Shown here: positions 21,031 to 34,400 of the stretch, piece after piece | Layout: the number at the start of each line of letters is the position of its first letter | Numbering within the stretch: the stretch's first letter is position 1 | Source of the DNA: Impatiens glandulifera | Taxonomy: Eukaryota; Streptophyta; Magnoliopsida; Ericales; Balsaminaceae | DNA length: 64,000 nt | NCBI RefSeq assembly: GCF_907164915.1 | Contig: NW_025919626.1 | Span: 61,365 to 125,364, forward strand | Direction of reading: 5' to 3' | The notes under the pieces: generated by a model | The model's database searches: none | Told to the model about the DNA's origin: nothing | What the model saw: the letters and a program-made list of their open reading frames with translations, nothing else | Translations under genes and position numbers: made by a program

Positions 21031-24000
21031 GAGAACATAGTAGAGCTCTACTTCTAGTTCGGGAATCTAAATTAGAGGTCACTTCAACTCACCCCTTTGT
21101 TTCTTTAAGTTGTGGAGCTCGTCGTTCCAAGGAATCACCGATGCAAGGAGCATAATTGATTAAAGTCATAGTTCACAAGAAGAGAATGAAATGAAATTAG
21201 AATGGGGAATCCCTACGGATTGGGAATTCAATCAAAAATTTTAAATCATGATTCTCCTCTTCGTCAAATTGTCTTCTCACTAGACTTCGATGTTTTCTTC
21301 CTTCATCTGTGAGCTTTGAATGAGCCTTCTCTACAACCTGGAGGTGTTTCGAAGCTCAATTGAAGAACTATTTAACATCTTCTTCTCTAGTGACCAAACC
21401 TTGAAGAATTTGATGGTATTGATTGAGATTATGGTTCGAGGTTAGTCTTGACCTAGCCTCTTCCTAAACTAGACTCAATAAACACTAACCTATAATCTAG
21501 AAGCTAGGTGTAACAATTAATTCATGCAGTTTCAAAAAATAATTCAAAACATACAATGTTCATAAATTGAATAATTTAATTAAATAACCTAGAAATTAAC
21601 GCAACGTCGATGTACAAAATCGAAAATGGATCAATGCTATGCTACTTGAAGAAGGAGCCTACCTGAAGAGCAAATGAGGAGGAAGAACAATCGCTGGAGA
21701 AAAACTCGCAGGAAAAGATGACTTTCTCGATGGAATCGCCTTAAAAATGTTCTTGATGTGGTCACTTAGCTCTCAAGTCAGGTTCTATCTCTAAGTATGT
21801 TTTAAAATCTTGAAAGTGTAAATCAATGAATGAGGAGGATCCTCATATTCCTTCTAAAGAGTAACTTTGGGATTAATTAGTTTAGAAACTAGTAACTTGG
21901 TAATTGAGTTGAATAGACCTATTCATTAACTCAACCAAGTCTTGATTGAGTTATTTCTTGTGTATAATCGGTCATGCTACACTTTGAGTTTTGAAACAAT
22001 TCAAATGGTGAAGTGTAGGCCAAGTTACACTTTTTTAAAACTAAGCATTTTCTTGTCTCAGATTTTAGTCGTCTTGTTCAAACTAAAACTTCAAATGGCT
22101 ATAACTTTTCACTTAGATCATCATTGAGGCTGAGTCATGATTCATTGGAAAGGTATTGAGGTTAGCTAAATATTTTGTCTTACTCTACTATATACTTGAG
22201 GGATAACGAATCGTTGAAATCAGGCTTTCCGAACATGGAAAAAGAGTCAATTTAGTGGTTGCCTACGGCCCTACTCGAAGCGAAGGCTCAATTTGGGCCG
22301 CGAATGGACACTTTCTTGGATTGGACCTAATTTAGAGTTTCAATTCGTTATACTTTTAACACTATTCTTCTGATCTGAATAGAACAAGGCCTCCGGAAAA
22401 TTGAATTTATTGACTATTTCACCCTGTAACTAGATAGACTATGGGTAGTTCAGGTGCGCTCTTAGTCTGTGAAAGGAGTAATCGAAGACCGCCCGCCTAG
22501 TCTGCCTTTCCTTGAATGGTTGGGGAAGAATGACCTTATTTTTACTTGGCGGACATTCTTTCCAGCCTTACTCAAAAAGGGGATGGGGTTGAATGAACTC
22601 CCTCTAGAGACTGTTGCCCATGGGGATAGGGTAGCCCCGACTTCAATAAGTTCTTCGTTCGACCTCCTAATGAGAATTAATTATGAAGTTTAATACATTC
22701 TGCAAGTTCATGAAATTTGTGATGGAAGATCATTGGCCCCAAAATGAACAATAGGCTTATGGGCAACCTAGTGTGGGTTGTAGGTCGAGCCATGATTGAT
22801 ACTTGTTCTCAAGAGAAATCCAACACAAATATCTTTCCAATGGTAGTTCAATTACACCAAATGGTCGAGTGAGGCGAAAGATATTAATTTATGAAGTCAC
22901 ATCTATCTTTAGATCGCTCTAGGATTGAAGTTGGTGTACTTACATCATGTTGTCGGGATGCATAAACCACCTTAGTCGTTGAATGGATACTCAGGACCGA
23001 TATTCGATTGGGATGTGTCTCAGCTTACCAACCATAGGTAGCAATCCAATTATGAGGCAATGTGGCTCAAGTTATGAATTTTTAACCGTAAGAATGTCCA
23101 GATTGATCATATTTTGGTAGCATTGTCTTGTAACGCTGATTTCTTGGGTTTAAAAGCTTTGAATCGAATAAGGATTCAAACAGGCCTTGTAGAGGACTTT
23201 TCAAATTTTTTCAAAACATCCAATATCATCCAAAACCATCGAGTGTAGCAATCTAGGTGAATTTTTTTAAGTTGAAGTTCCTTGTTGATCTTCCTTCAGC
23301 TAAACAATACCAAAACAAAGATATTTAGGCATTCTCAAATAAAGTGCGCGCCTGATGTGAGGATGATGTCACTTGTTTATTTGAATATCTTGGAAGAGAG
23401 GGAGATTTTGCGTTGGTTTTCGTTGACCTAGTCTTGAACCGTCCAACTTAAATCGATTTTGACTCTTCTGCCATTTTGAATGTCTTCTACACAAAATTAT
23501 AAACAAAAATATTATACTCAAAATTCATAATTTTTCGAACTGGTTAATCTGAACGTATCAAGTCTATCGAATTATGACTTTTTATGAAAAATAGTGTTTG
23601 GGTGCAAGAATAAGTTTAAAAATGGTTGTTTTATACAGTTTTCCTAATATGAATATTATGCTCAATGTTCACAATTTTCCAAATCGGTCAATCTGAAGGT
23701 GTTGGATTATCCAAAGTCTGAGTATTTTTAATTATTGGCATCTAGACCGCTTTCCAAGGGTCATTTTTAGCTGGTTTTGAAAAATATATTATAATTTTTG
23801 TTCTCTTGGTCCAATAATCATGTATGATTATCATACTAGATCTGTATATTTATTTTAATTTTGAGGTGTAGAATGAAGTGTCTACACAATCCAAAAGATG
23901 TGACACAATCCAAAAGAGCTTCACATTCAGACTCATTTTCTCTTTTAAAGAACATAACATCATCTAAGAAAAAGTTTGTAAGAGTAAAAAATGTCTATTA

Positions 24001-24246
24001 TTTATAAGAGTCGGGACTGACCCTAAGCCCGTGAGTTAATTTGGGCAGACCAACTCTAAGGTTAACTCATTCAAAACATAATTAGTAGACTTAATATAGG
24101 TAAAAAGTAAACACAATAGATAAAAATAATTCAATCATTTACCAATAAAAATTAAAATAATTTATATTTATTAAGTGAAACAATTTATCAATATGATATA
24201 TTTTTTAAATTAAATAAAATTAAAGAATTTGTATAGGAATGTCAAT
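21031..24246. other. Unassigned repeat-like non-coding sequence
   Basis: Moderate GC, long intervals without stops only by chance, and wording typical of LTR or untranslated regions of large plant gypsy elements ('ggctataacttttcacttag', 'attcattggaaaggtattgag'). No coding domain was recognised. The 74-codon ORF at 22,469 and others have no recognisable motif. Inner repeats of 'ataatttttcgaactggttaatctgaa' type occur at 23,530 and 23,670, about 140 bases apart. Borders not determined. Confidence 0.4.
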
Positions 24247-24254
24247 AGTCTGGG
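24247..24254. repeat. 8-bp target duplication AGTCTGGG (left) of the hAT element
   Basis: Repeated exactly at 27,677-27,684, immediately outside the right terminus. Confidence 0.93.
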
Positions 24255-27200
24255 CAGGCCCGGACCTGCTGTGTAATAAGTGAGGTAGTTGCCTCAGGCC
24301 CAAATATTTTTGGGCACCAAAATCTTCAAAAAATAAAATAAAATATAATGATATGTTCATAGGCTTATTTTTAAAAAGCCCATAAATAATAATTGATAAC
24401 CTATCAATGATATGCCCTAACTTAATTTGTATCCAAAAAAATAAAAATAAAAAACACTATCTTACTTGGAGAAAAGAATCGCACGATTACCATTTATCAA
24501 AAAAATCAAGGAAAAAGAAAAAAATAAGAACAAACATTCTGGAAAAAGAAAAGGAAACACTTCCCCCTAACCCCAAGCCCGTCGTCGATCCTCCAGCTTG
24601 CCGGAATCGGAGCTGGAAACTCGGTCGTTTCCTTCCTTGAGCTCTTGGGCCTTTTTCGCTCATTCCAGCCTTGTTTCTCGGCATTACGCCACTGCCCACT
24701 AGAGTTCTTCATCCGATTTCGGTGAGATTTTGGTTCGATTTACTTGATTATTTTTTGTTGTTGAGGACTTTTCTAGTGGAATGGTGGATTCACAATCTGT
24801 ATATTGCATTATTGCATAGCGGAAGTGCAACATTGTGGTTAATCATACGATCCGGAATGGATCGGTTAAACATTCTATTACAGATTCATAGAATGCTGGT
24901 TAATCTATAAATTTTTAATGCAGATTAGCATTTAGAGTTTTATCAAGCACGCCTCCTATAAGAAAAAAATTGTCTGGGCCAAAAAAAAAGAAAGAAAAAA
25001 CAAAAGGAAGATGCTTTAATTCAAAGCCAAGTAGGAAGACTAAATAAGTATTTCACAAGCGATCAAATAGTAGAGCAAGTGAACCAGAATGACATCGATG
25101 ATAAGTTGAATGATCGGGAATATGGTGAATTGAATGAACTTCGCAATGAAGACCCAAAACAGTCTGAAAATGAGAACGATGTAAGTATGCCTAAAAGTGA
25201 CACTGATGGAGATATAAATCAAAAGATTTTGTTTCCTTTAAATGTTGATGATCTAGGAAATTGGGACAAAATGCAAAATATTAGGGACTTTTTGGTTGAA
25301 AGAGGTCCTAAAAGATATGATGATATTTTGTTTCCTCTTGATAGCACTTGAAGACATTTCAATCCATCACATTATAAGAGACAATTGACAAATGGTGAGA
25401 AAAGTGACAGAAGATGGTTAGTGTACTCTATTTCTATGGACAAGATCTTTCTATTTTTGTTGCAAGTTATTCAAAACTCAGAGAACTATGGAGAAACTTG
25501 GTTATCTAGCTGACAAAGGATACAAATATTGGAAGAATATCAGTTGATGCCTCAATCTTCATGAAACTAGTAAAGATCATATTGATTGTATGACTAGTTG
25601 GATTGAATTAGAAAGAATACTTTAAAAGAAAAAGACAATTGATAAAAGTGTGCAAGTAGCAATTAACAAAGAGAGAGAACATTGGAAACAAATATTGAAG
25701 AGAATAATTGCAGTTGTGCAAAGAATTGTGAAAAATAACTTGGCACTTAGAGGAGATTGTGAAAAGCTTTATGTTGAGAATAATGGAATCTTTTTACAGT
25801 TAATTGAAATGATTGCCGAATTTGATCCAATAATGGAGGAACATCTTCGGCGTGTTCAAGAAGGACAGATTCATTACACTTATCTTGGGCCCAAAATCTA
25901 AAATGAATTGATATAGATGTTTGCAGCTGAAGTAAGAAGTTTAATTGTTACAAAAATTAAGCATGCAAAGTATTTCACTGTGATACTTGATTACACTACA
26001 GATGCAAGTCACGAGGAACAGATGTCCCTTGTAATGAGATGTATGGATGATTCAAAAAATGAAATAGTGGTTGAAGAATTTTGGATTGGATTTTTGAAAG
26101 ATAATGAAACTTCTAGGCTTGGGCTTTTTATAGAGCTTAAAAATATTTTGAGCAATCTCGAACTTGCGATTGACGATATAAGAGGTCAAAGATATGACAA
26201 TGGATCTAATATGAAAGGCAAGCACAAGGGTGTACAAAATAGATTACTTGAAATTAATCCGAGAGCTTTCTACACTCCATGTGGATGCCACAGTCTTAAT
26301 CTCACACTATGTGATATGGTAAATTGTTGTCCTAAAGCGATGTTCTTTTTTGGTGTTATACAACGCATATATTCATTATTCTCTTCTTCTACCAAGCGGT
26401 GGAAAATCTTCAAAGATCATGTACAAGGTCTTACGGTCAAGCCATTATCACAAACACGATGAGAAAGCCATGTTGAAAGTGTGAAGCCCATAAAATATCA
26501 GACTTCAAAAATACGAGATGCTTTAATTGATTTGGCAACACTTCTTATGACTCAAAAATAAAGAGTGAAGCTGAGGACTTGGCATCATTTGAACTTGATA
26601 ATTTTGAATTCCTAACCGTAATGATAATTTAGTACAAGTTATTATGAGATTAACATTGTTAGTAAGTTTTTCCATCAGAAAAAATGGATATTGATGTTGC
26701 TATCGGATAGTTAATGGGTCTTATTTATTTTCTCCAAGAGTTTAGAGAATCTGGATTTGATCAAGCTTTGGTTGAAGCCGAACATATTGCAAGTGAAATG
26801 GGAATTGAACCTATTTTTCGAGAAAAATGCATCATTCGGAGAAAAAGACAATTTGATGATATCAACAATGAAGAGGTAACTCAATCTCCTAAAGAATCTT
26901 TTCGAGTTAATTACTTCTTATTTATAATTGATCAAGCTCTTTCTTCACTTCAAACTCGGTTTGCGCAATTTGAAAAGTACGAAGAAACCTTTGGGTTTTT
27001 ATTTAGTTTGGAGAAGTTGAAGTCTATTGATGATGATGGTCTCTTGAGCTCATGTATCAATCTTCAAAATTCTTTAACACATGATGGGCACTCTGATGTT
27101 GATGAATCATATTTATTTCTAGAACTAAAGTTGTTAAGACATTCATTACTCGAGAAGAAAAAAGAGCGATTGATGTGCTGAATTATTTGAAAACAAAGGA

Positions 27201-27676
27201 TGGTTGTTATCCAAATTCCTATATCGCATATCGAGTTTTGCTGACTATACTAGTTATTGTTGTATCTGCGGAAAAGAGTTTTTCCAAATTGAAGTTGATT
27301 AAAACTTATCTTCGATCAACTATGTCGCAAGAAAGACTAAATGGGTTAGCTATGTTATCTATCGAGAAAAAAATTATTGAGAAAGTTGTTATGCAAACTT
27401 GATCTATACTTTCGCTTCAAAAAATGCGAGACGAGTAATATTCAAGTGACTATGAACTAGTTCGGAATATTAATTTTATATTTTATTTGGATCTTCTTTG
27501 TTTTTTTTAATATTTACTTATGACATATTGTTTTGATGATATTTTATTTCTAGAATTCATGTTACAAATACTATTATATTTAAATCGATAAAAAAAAATA
27601 TATGTATGAGTATTAAGCTTTGAGGGAACCAAGTTTTGTGCTCGCCTCAGGCCTCAAAATCTCAGGTCCGACACTG
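24255..27676 (+). mobile_element. hAT-superfamily DNA transposon, full length but decayed
   Basis: A 3,422-bp element bounded by AGTCTGGG duplications. The left end is CAGGCCCGGACCTG and the right end, read inward, is CAGTGTCGGACCTG: 14-bp inverted termini with three mismatches. It encodes a broken ZMYM1/TTF-type hAT transposase on the plus strand. The 8-bp duplication, short CAG-starting termini and the C-terminal dimerisation domain are all diagnostic of hAT. Confidence 0.93.
25000..27402 (+). pseudogene. hAT transposase pseudogene (TTF zinc finger / DUF4371 type)
   Basis: Successive open pieces in the same direction. 25,079-25,351 is an acidic N-terminus ending in the TTF zinc-finger entry (VERGPKRYDDILFP and then HFNPSHYKRQLTNGEKSDR). 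25,650-25,901 is a helical linker. 25,917-26,462 is the catalytic-core entry with TVILDYTTDASHEEQMSLV (Asp), RGQRYDNGSNMKGKHKGVQ and CGCHSLNL. 26,714-27,181 is the helical insertion. 27,175-27,402 is the hAT dimerisation motif (SAEKSFSKLKLIKTYLRSTM, RLNGLAMLSI). The enzyme would cut and paste the element in the nucleus. Stops and shifts near 25,351, 25,510-25,650, 25,901, 26,462-26,710 and 27,181 disable it. Most of its catalytic motifs are still readable. Confidence 0.88.
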
Positions 27677-28199
27677 AGTCTGGGCCGCCGCCATTGGTAA
27701 GAGTATTACAATGTATATTAAGTTTCATACCTTGAAGGCTCTCCTCCTCATGTTTTGTCAAACCGATATTTCAACAATGTCCGAGAAATCCTTAAATAAC
27801 GATGCTTGTGAAACCATCTATTCTTGGAGCCTTTATAAAGCTAATTCCAAAAGAGGCTTTCTTAATATCAACTACATTTGAAATATTTTCCAAAGTCTTA
27901 TTCATATTCTCTAGATAGAACAACTGACAATCTGGACGGAATTTAAAACTTTGTAATCAGATTTGTATATTGTCGTTGCATTGTTAAGGTATCAATTTTT
28001 GTGTATTTTTTTGGAAAACGGTTAAAATCATTTCATTAAAATCTCAAAAGTGTGAGGGTCAAGAATCAAATCTAGACAAACCCTAGCTATGATTAAAAGA
28101 TTACAATCAAACGACTCTAAAGAAACTATTTAGTAATCATCAAACATACGAAAAACATAGATTACAAACAAAGATTACAAATTGTATCAAATCCTTATT

Positions 28200-29649
28200 A
28201 TCCCAATTAGGATTTTTATTTCCATACCAACTTGATGTTTAAACAGATTGACTTCCTCTTCCCCTTCTCCTTCCTCTTCCCCTTCCCCTTCCTCTTGTAA
28301 TGAAAGAAGGGTAACTAAAGATGATGATGAGTACTGCCTATTCTCATTTTGATTTTTTTCCTTTATATGAACACGTTCTAATTTGGTAAAAAAAATTATT
28401 CTTCAGGAATTTTGAGTTCTTTACCTTGTTGTTCTCAACTTAAATTTCAAGATCATTATCTTTATTTTCTTCAGTTTCAGCTTTAGAATCCTCAGCAACT
28501 TTGGATTAATCTATATCAACCTTAAAATTCTCTTCTTCCTCTTCATTAGCCTGAGTATCTTGCTCTCTGTTTTCATCAACAACCACTTCAACTTAATTGG
28601 ATTTAGAATCCTCAACTATCTCTTCAATATGATTGGGTTGAGGTTTCACCTTCTTCAACGTACTGTTTTCATTTTGTACATAATTTTCTTTATCTTCTGT
28701 TTCCTGATCTTTAACCACATTTTTCTTTTTGATAATAGGCACCTTTGTTTAATTTTCCTACATCTTTACTTTCTGGCCTTTATGAATTTTTTGATCTTCT
28801 TCCGTAGCCAAATCACAATTTGGGCTTGCATGTTGGAAGATATTGCAGAAAGTGCATCTATATGGCCTCCACTCATAAGTGATTTCCGTGACAGTAGGTT
28901 TTCCATTTATATCTACTAATGTCATATTATTCGGCAATGTGCTTCTAGGATGCACCTAAATGCTAATTCTATCAAATTATAGGTGCTCTCCTCCTTCCGT
29001 AATTGAGTCCATGTATAATAACGTACCCAATAAACCTCCAAAATGAATAAGAGCTTCTACATTATACATGTGTGTAGGGATATTCCAAAGTTTGAACCAT
29101 ATCTGAGTTGTTTCTTTAGGATAGCTTAATAGGTTCAACTCTTTAGACCATCTTTCCAACTTCATGTAGTTGGATCCAATATATGTATTCCCATTTTCCA
29201 GAATTCATCTACATTTGATTCCTTCTTAAATTTTCAGAAAGTGGAGATCATGTACATTGCTTCATAAGTGCCTCTTTGGTGACTATGAAGTAAACTATAT
29301 TCTTTCCTATGTAGTTTCCACCACTACATTTTTCTATTCCCTAACACAATTTTCTTCTACTATAGTAGGAAATTTAAATTGAAAAAGAGAATTCAGTACC
29401 TCTAATTTTGTTTGTACATTGCCCGAGTAGATTTTTCCTTTGTATGCATGATTATCAGCTTTTTTCTCAATGTTGTTTTTCCAAACTTTATTGATTTTCC
29501 ATGTAGAATTACTTATGATAGTATAAGTCTTTGATTTAGGAGCATTCATTAACTCCCTCATTGTTGCAACAAACAATTTTACTATGACTTCATATTCATC
29601 ATTCTTGAGTAAATTCCAGTCATGGAGATAATGAATGTTAAGTTGGACG
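28200..29649 (-). pseudogene. ORF1-like (DUF4283 / CCHC knuckle) protein, C-terminal part
   Basis: Minus-strand pieces: 29,649-29,334 (globular region, including KSKTYTIISNSTWKINKVWK), 29,165-28,977 (WSKELNLLSYPKETTQIWFK, NIPTHMYNVEALIHFGGLLG, typical of the DUF4283 region) and 28,955-28,758 (WRPYRCTFCNIFQHASPNC, the 'YexxPxxCxxCxxxGHxxxxC' knuckle in degraded form). An acidic Glu/Lys-rich tail follows, ending in an RGRGRGR-like segment near 28,255. It would bind element RNA. The N-terminal part lies at 39,269-39,625 beyond the inserted LTR element. Frameshifts and stops occur throughout. Confidence 0.8.
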
Positions 29650-29654
29650 GTTGT

Positions 29655-31257
29655 TGATAGGATCGGCTTAATCAATAGAGACGGGGGTCTGGCGATTGAT
29701 GAAGGCTTATGAAAAACGGTTTGAAAGAAATGTTGTTAGGGATTTGATTCACTTTCTATTCTACGCAAACCCTTGTAAACACTTGAAACAGAATCAAGTA
29801 CAGAAATATTTACTTAGGTTTGAAGCTTAAGATGAAAAATGAGAAGATGATAGAAAATAACAACACAACAGTTTGTTTATGGATGTTCGAAGCAAACTCT
29901 CCTACGTCACCCCTTCTTCCAACCATCAGAAGGATTCACTATAATATGATTTGAATCAAATACAGTTTGTACACACTTATCTCAGTGGTGAACATAACAC
30001 ACTCTGTTCAACTTACAAGATGAAGAATATCACTCAGCTAAAGGATGCTTTGATTCTAACTCTCTCTTGATTAACACACAGTAAAGCAAGAAACCAGCTA
30101 ACAATTTCTGGATATCAAAATGATCGATTGAATTCTCTCTCTGTAATTCAGGCTTGTTCGCTTTCTTAGTTCTGGCAGTTTTTCCGTCGTCCTTTAGAAT
30201 CTTTAAATATGAGCAGGCATCAACGGTCGAATCTTCATAATGATACGTGGCACTCTTCCATTGGAACGCCTCCATAGTACACAACAGACTCTGAATACAA
30301 GGATCGTGGCCGTACACAATAAGTAGTGCGACGAATATTGTTCAGAGATTTACCTGCAAAACAAGTAGTGGAAAGGATATTAGCCTACGTGTCATTAGTT
30401 AATTGGTTGCATAGGGCTGTCTTACTGATCTTCACTAGAAAGTGGAGCAGGAGTAGTGTATAGCTATATCACGTGGGTAGGTGGGTGCAAGCATCAAGCA
30501 ACTTCTTAAGCAAGACATTAGACGTATTTCAATTAGACGACCTTGTCTAATGAAATCAAACGTCCCCGTCTAATAACAGAATCTATTAGACCACCTGTCT
30601 AATGGGATTAGACTTACGTCTAATTGCAATCACTTCAGACTAATTTGAAAGAGTTAGACTGTACGTCTAACTTTCACCAGTTAGACTACACGTCTAACTT
30701 TCACCAGTTAGACTGCAGTTTAATTTTCTCTTTCTATTAGACTGCACGTCTAACTCCACGAGTTAGACTGCACGTCTAATTACGGTTCTACTTCTGACTC
30801 GTCTGAAGGAGTTAGACAGCACGTATAACTTTCATAATCCATTAGACTTCACGTCTAACTCCATGAGTTAGACTGCACGTCTAATTACGAGTCCATTAGA
30901 CTGCACATCTAACTCCATGAGTTAGACTGCACGTCTAATTACGATTCTATTAGACTGCATGTCTAAGTTTATAAGTTAGACTGCACGTCTAATTACGGAT
31001 TCATTAGACTGCACGTCTAACTCCATGAGTTAGACTACACGTCTAATTACTCCAGTTAGACTACACGTTTAACACCGTGCATCTAATACCAAATCGGTCT
31101 AATGAAACTCATTAGAACCAAGTCTAATGAAATTTGTTTTCAATACACCTGCATCAAAAATGATTAGACACATATATATAATTCATTCATCATTTTATCA
31201 TCAAAATTCCAATAGTCAAACTATTTCAACACATGGTCAAAACAATTTGACACAACA
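29655..31257 (-). repeat. 3' LTR of the polymerase-less element
   Basis: 1,603 bp. It matches 37,553-39,263 along its length, differing mainly in the number of repeat units in the 30,520-31,090 array. A 95-codon ORF at 30,030-30,317 is also largely mirrored in the other LTR and is not considered coding. Confidence 0.93.
30520..31090. repeat. Palindromic minisatellite in the 3' LTR (TTAGAC-N5-GTCTAA)
   Basis: Tandem modules of about 17 bp, TTAGACTGCACGTCTAA, alternate with spacers tccatga and ttacgagtcc to give a higher-order unit of about 54 bp. Each module is an imperfect palindrome, and pairs of modules are again palindromic. Fifteen to twenty modules are visible by eye. Flanking single motifs (attagacgtatttcaattagacg) extend the array. 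Confidence 0.92.
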
Positions 31258-31272
31258 ATTTCCTCCTTTTGA
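31258..31272 (-). other. Polypurine tract of the polymerase-less element
   Basis: The minus strand reads aaaaggaggaaat directly before the 3' LTR start TGTTGTG. This is the expected plus-strand primer position and confirms minus orientation. Confidence 0.8.
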
Positions 31273-31440
31273 TGATGAGATTTAAACTTTGCATAGATAA
31301 CATATTAAGCATTCATCATATAAATGCAGAGTAAAACTTGTTCATCCATCACACATAACCACTTTAAAAAACCAATATTCCAACAACATAGTGAAAGAAA
31401 CATAGTTTAAAAAACATAATAAAGTATGAGAAAGGAGATT

Positions 31441-34400
31441 ATTGTTCTTCCCTTTTCACTCGAGGATCGAGGGGGAATCGAGTTCCTTCATAGCTCATCC
31501 CTTCACCAGTTAGCAAGTTTTGAAATGGAGGAAGAGCACGACCACCATGACTGCTTCCACTGGATCTCCCACAACGATCACCTCCACTAGTGCGACCTCG
31601 TCGATCACTACCAGATTGCCCACCACGACCACCACTACTACTTCGGCCTCCGCGATCACCACCGCTTCGACCTCCTCTCTTTTGGTTGGCATTGGATTTT
31701 CATCGTTGGTTGGTGTTCGCTTAGATCTGGTGCCGGTTGAGACATCGTCACCTCTTCTACTAGGCTCACCTTGAGTGATACGAGTCAGTTCTCTTTCAGC
31801 AGTAGCTTTCGCATTTTCTTTCTCTTGAAACTTTCTTGCAATGGAGTCGGCATACTCCAACCTTTTACCATCTATTCTTCTCATGCTTCCTTAAATTTCA
31901 ACTAGCTGATTCTTGAATAATTCCATAGATTACATGACCTCACGATGATTATCAAGATTGATTTGTCTTTCAAGACTCATCATTTAAGATTGATGACTGA
32001 AGAGCTGCTTTTCAAATTTAGAGAAATTTAAATTTGAAACATGAGTCTCATACGTATTCTTCTTCAGTGTATTATCCAATTCTCTAAGGATTTTGACACA
32101 TTCAACAACTTCTTTTCTATCCTCTTTCCGGGTCTTCAAAATATCTACTATATGTGATCCCATAGCTATCACATTCGTCTGAAGAGAGGTAAGAAAAGAT
32201 GTCATTGACTTTGGAAGCTTGGTACCATCTGCAGAGGATCCTTCATTGAATGAATCATCTTGTGATTCTGCTGCCATGCTCTGAATGGGATTAGCTTCGG
32301 TGTGAATCTATAGGGATTGCTCGGGTTCACCCTTCTTAGACTCATTTCCTGTTTTATTTCGCTCTTTTTCTTCCAGTTCCCTTTCTGATATTTAAAATCT
32401 TTCATACAAATTTCCTTTGCTGTGGAGAGGATGAAGAAAATTCTCATGAAGACTACTAGTAATAATATCGGGAAATGGAAGAGGCTTGACAATTCTAGCA
32501 TTTTGATCATGTTCCCCCTCAGACGAGGAACTCTCTTCTTCTGCATCTTTGTCTTTTGAGGATTCCCCCTCAGATCTGGTAATCTCAGGCTGACTAACTT
32601 CAGCCTCCTTTTCTTGAGCTTCATCTGTTCTGACAACAAGGGATATCACAACTTCTTTTTCATTTGGAGTTTGAACAGTCTCCTCAACAGTTTATTCTTC
32701 ATGAGTTACAAGAGCTTGGACCAGCACTTCAACAACAACTTCTTCTTGATTTACAAGAGCTTGTTCAGGCTCTTGAATGATCTCTTCTTCTTCTTCTTCT
32801 AAGGATGGGTTCTCTTGAACGGGTTCCTTATTTTGCTCGACAACAGGTTGAGCCAGTAAACGTCTTTCTTCTGCAGAAAGATTTCTAAATTCTATCAGAA
32901 GAGCAGCAACTTGCTCATCTGTATCAGCATTATCAACAGAGACATCCATTGGTTCGTCTTAATTAGAGAAAATACTAAAATATCTCACTCCTGAGCAGTT
33001 AACTCCATCAACGTATCAAGTGACTACAGAAAGATAGTCATCCATGATCTCGTCTAATCACCTTAAGACTTTCACTTCCACTTAAGCACCTTTCTCAATA
33101 GGGTTAAAATTGGTTTTTCTGGCTTCAAGGATGGGGAATAAAGCTCTTCCTCTCAGACAAGCTTTGATAAAATCTTTTCTTTTTAGAGCTTCCGATACCT
33201 GAGGAGTTTTAGCCCATTTGAGAACCTTCTTTTCATCTGCTACAAGCTTGCGCCATTGACTACTTATTCCTGAATCCGTGATGAACTCATCATACTGGAT
33301 AGATAATCTGTTCTGGATCCAAGAGTAAAAAATTTCCATCTTCTCAGCAGCTATTGCTTTGACTTGATTCATCATGAGGTCAACAATGCATGTTGCCTCA
33401 GAAACATCTTCACTTTCTTCAATTACAACATTTTCCCCTTTTCCAACAACCTCAACAGGTTTTCGAGAGGGTCTTGGTTCACCAAAAACGATTCCACATG
33501 ACTGTCTTGTGGAGCGCATCAATTCATAAGTAGATACAGGTTTCTTGAAGAGTCTAGGAAGAAGCTCTTCTCGAGTGACTTTCCCGGTAACTATTGAATC
33601 TTTTGAAATGGGATTAGTGGAGGAAGTCTCTTTGACAAAACAGAGGATTCCTTTTCAGCATTGTCACCAGCCACAAGGGTAAGAACTGCACCTTGTTCTG
33701 GTTGAGCAGACTCTATAGCACCAACGGCTACTTGATCAGGTTGTTGAATAGGAGACTTAGTCCTATCAATATTCTCAATATTTGGACCAGCTGACTCAAC
33801 AGCAGGCCTAGCAGCATATTCCTTTTCAGGAATAAAAACATATTTATCCTGTTCCATCACAGGAACATCAAATTTAGGCACATCAGCCAGGGATAGAGAA
33901 GAGGTTACCTTCGATGACGCCTTCATCGATTTAGACGCAAGGGGCGCCTTTGACTTGTCACCTTTTGGGAAAGATGACCTTGAAGATCTCCGCAACTGAC
34001 TGGCAGCCGGAGACAGGGGAGACATGGGAAGGGTGGCAAGTTCAACTGGACCTTGCATGATTCTGGAATCAACAGTTTCAGAATCCTTCTTTGCAGAGCT
34101 CCTTAGGCTAGTAGAACTAGCCTCTTATTCGTTGACTGTTTTGGATCTCTTTGCTCCGGTTGACAGGATGGAAGCGGCTGGCTGTTTAGATCGGGTAATC
34201 GATTTTCCACCTGTCTGTTGACTGGATTCCTTTTGAAATGGCACACATATAGTCAAATCGATCTTCACTACAGAGGTTGAATGAACCAGCCTTCCCCTAA
34301 AGCTCTTTTGCCACCACATCATTTAGCAAAATAAACTATGGTTTAATGACTTTCTTACTTCCGTTTATATGAATCGCCGAGCCATCGGCATATAAAACCT

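Noticed and set aside
22469..22693. 74-codon ORF with good codon variety
   Set aside because: No recognisable motif, no flanking coding sequence and no splice context; treated as chance.
24487..24712. Overlapping minus-strand ORFs near the left end of the hAT element
   Set aside because: Inside the transposon's 5' non-coding region, overlapping in different frames, no domain.
30030..30317. 95-codon minus-strand ORF in the LTR
   Set aside because: Located in the LTR, disrupted in the other LTR copy and without domain; not supported as a gene.
30520..31090. CRISPR-like regular repeats
   Set aside because: Repeats are palindromic minisatellite modules inside an LTR of a plant retrotransposon. 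Spacers are near-identical and there are no cas genes.
31520..31774. Thr/Ser-rich plus-strand ORF
   Set aside because: Antisense shadow of the RGG-rich tail of the accessory ORF.
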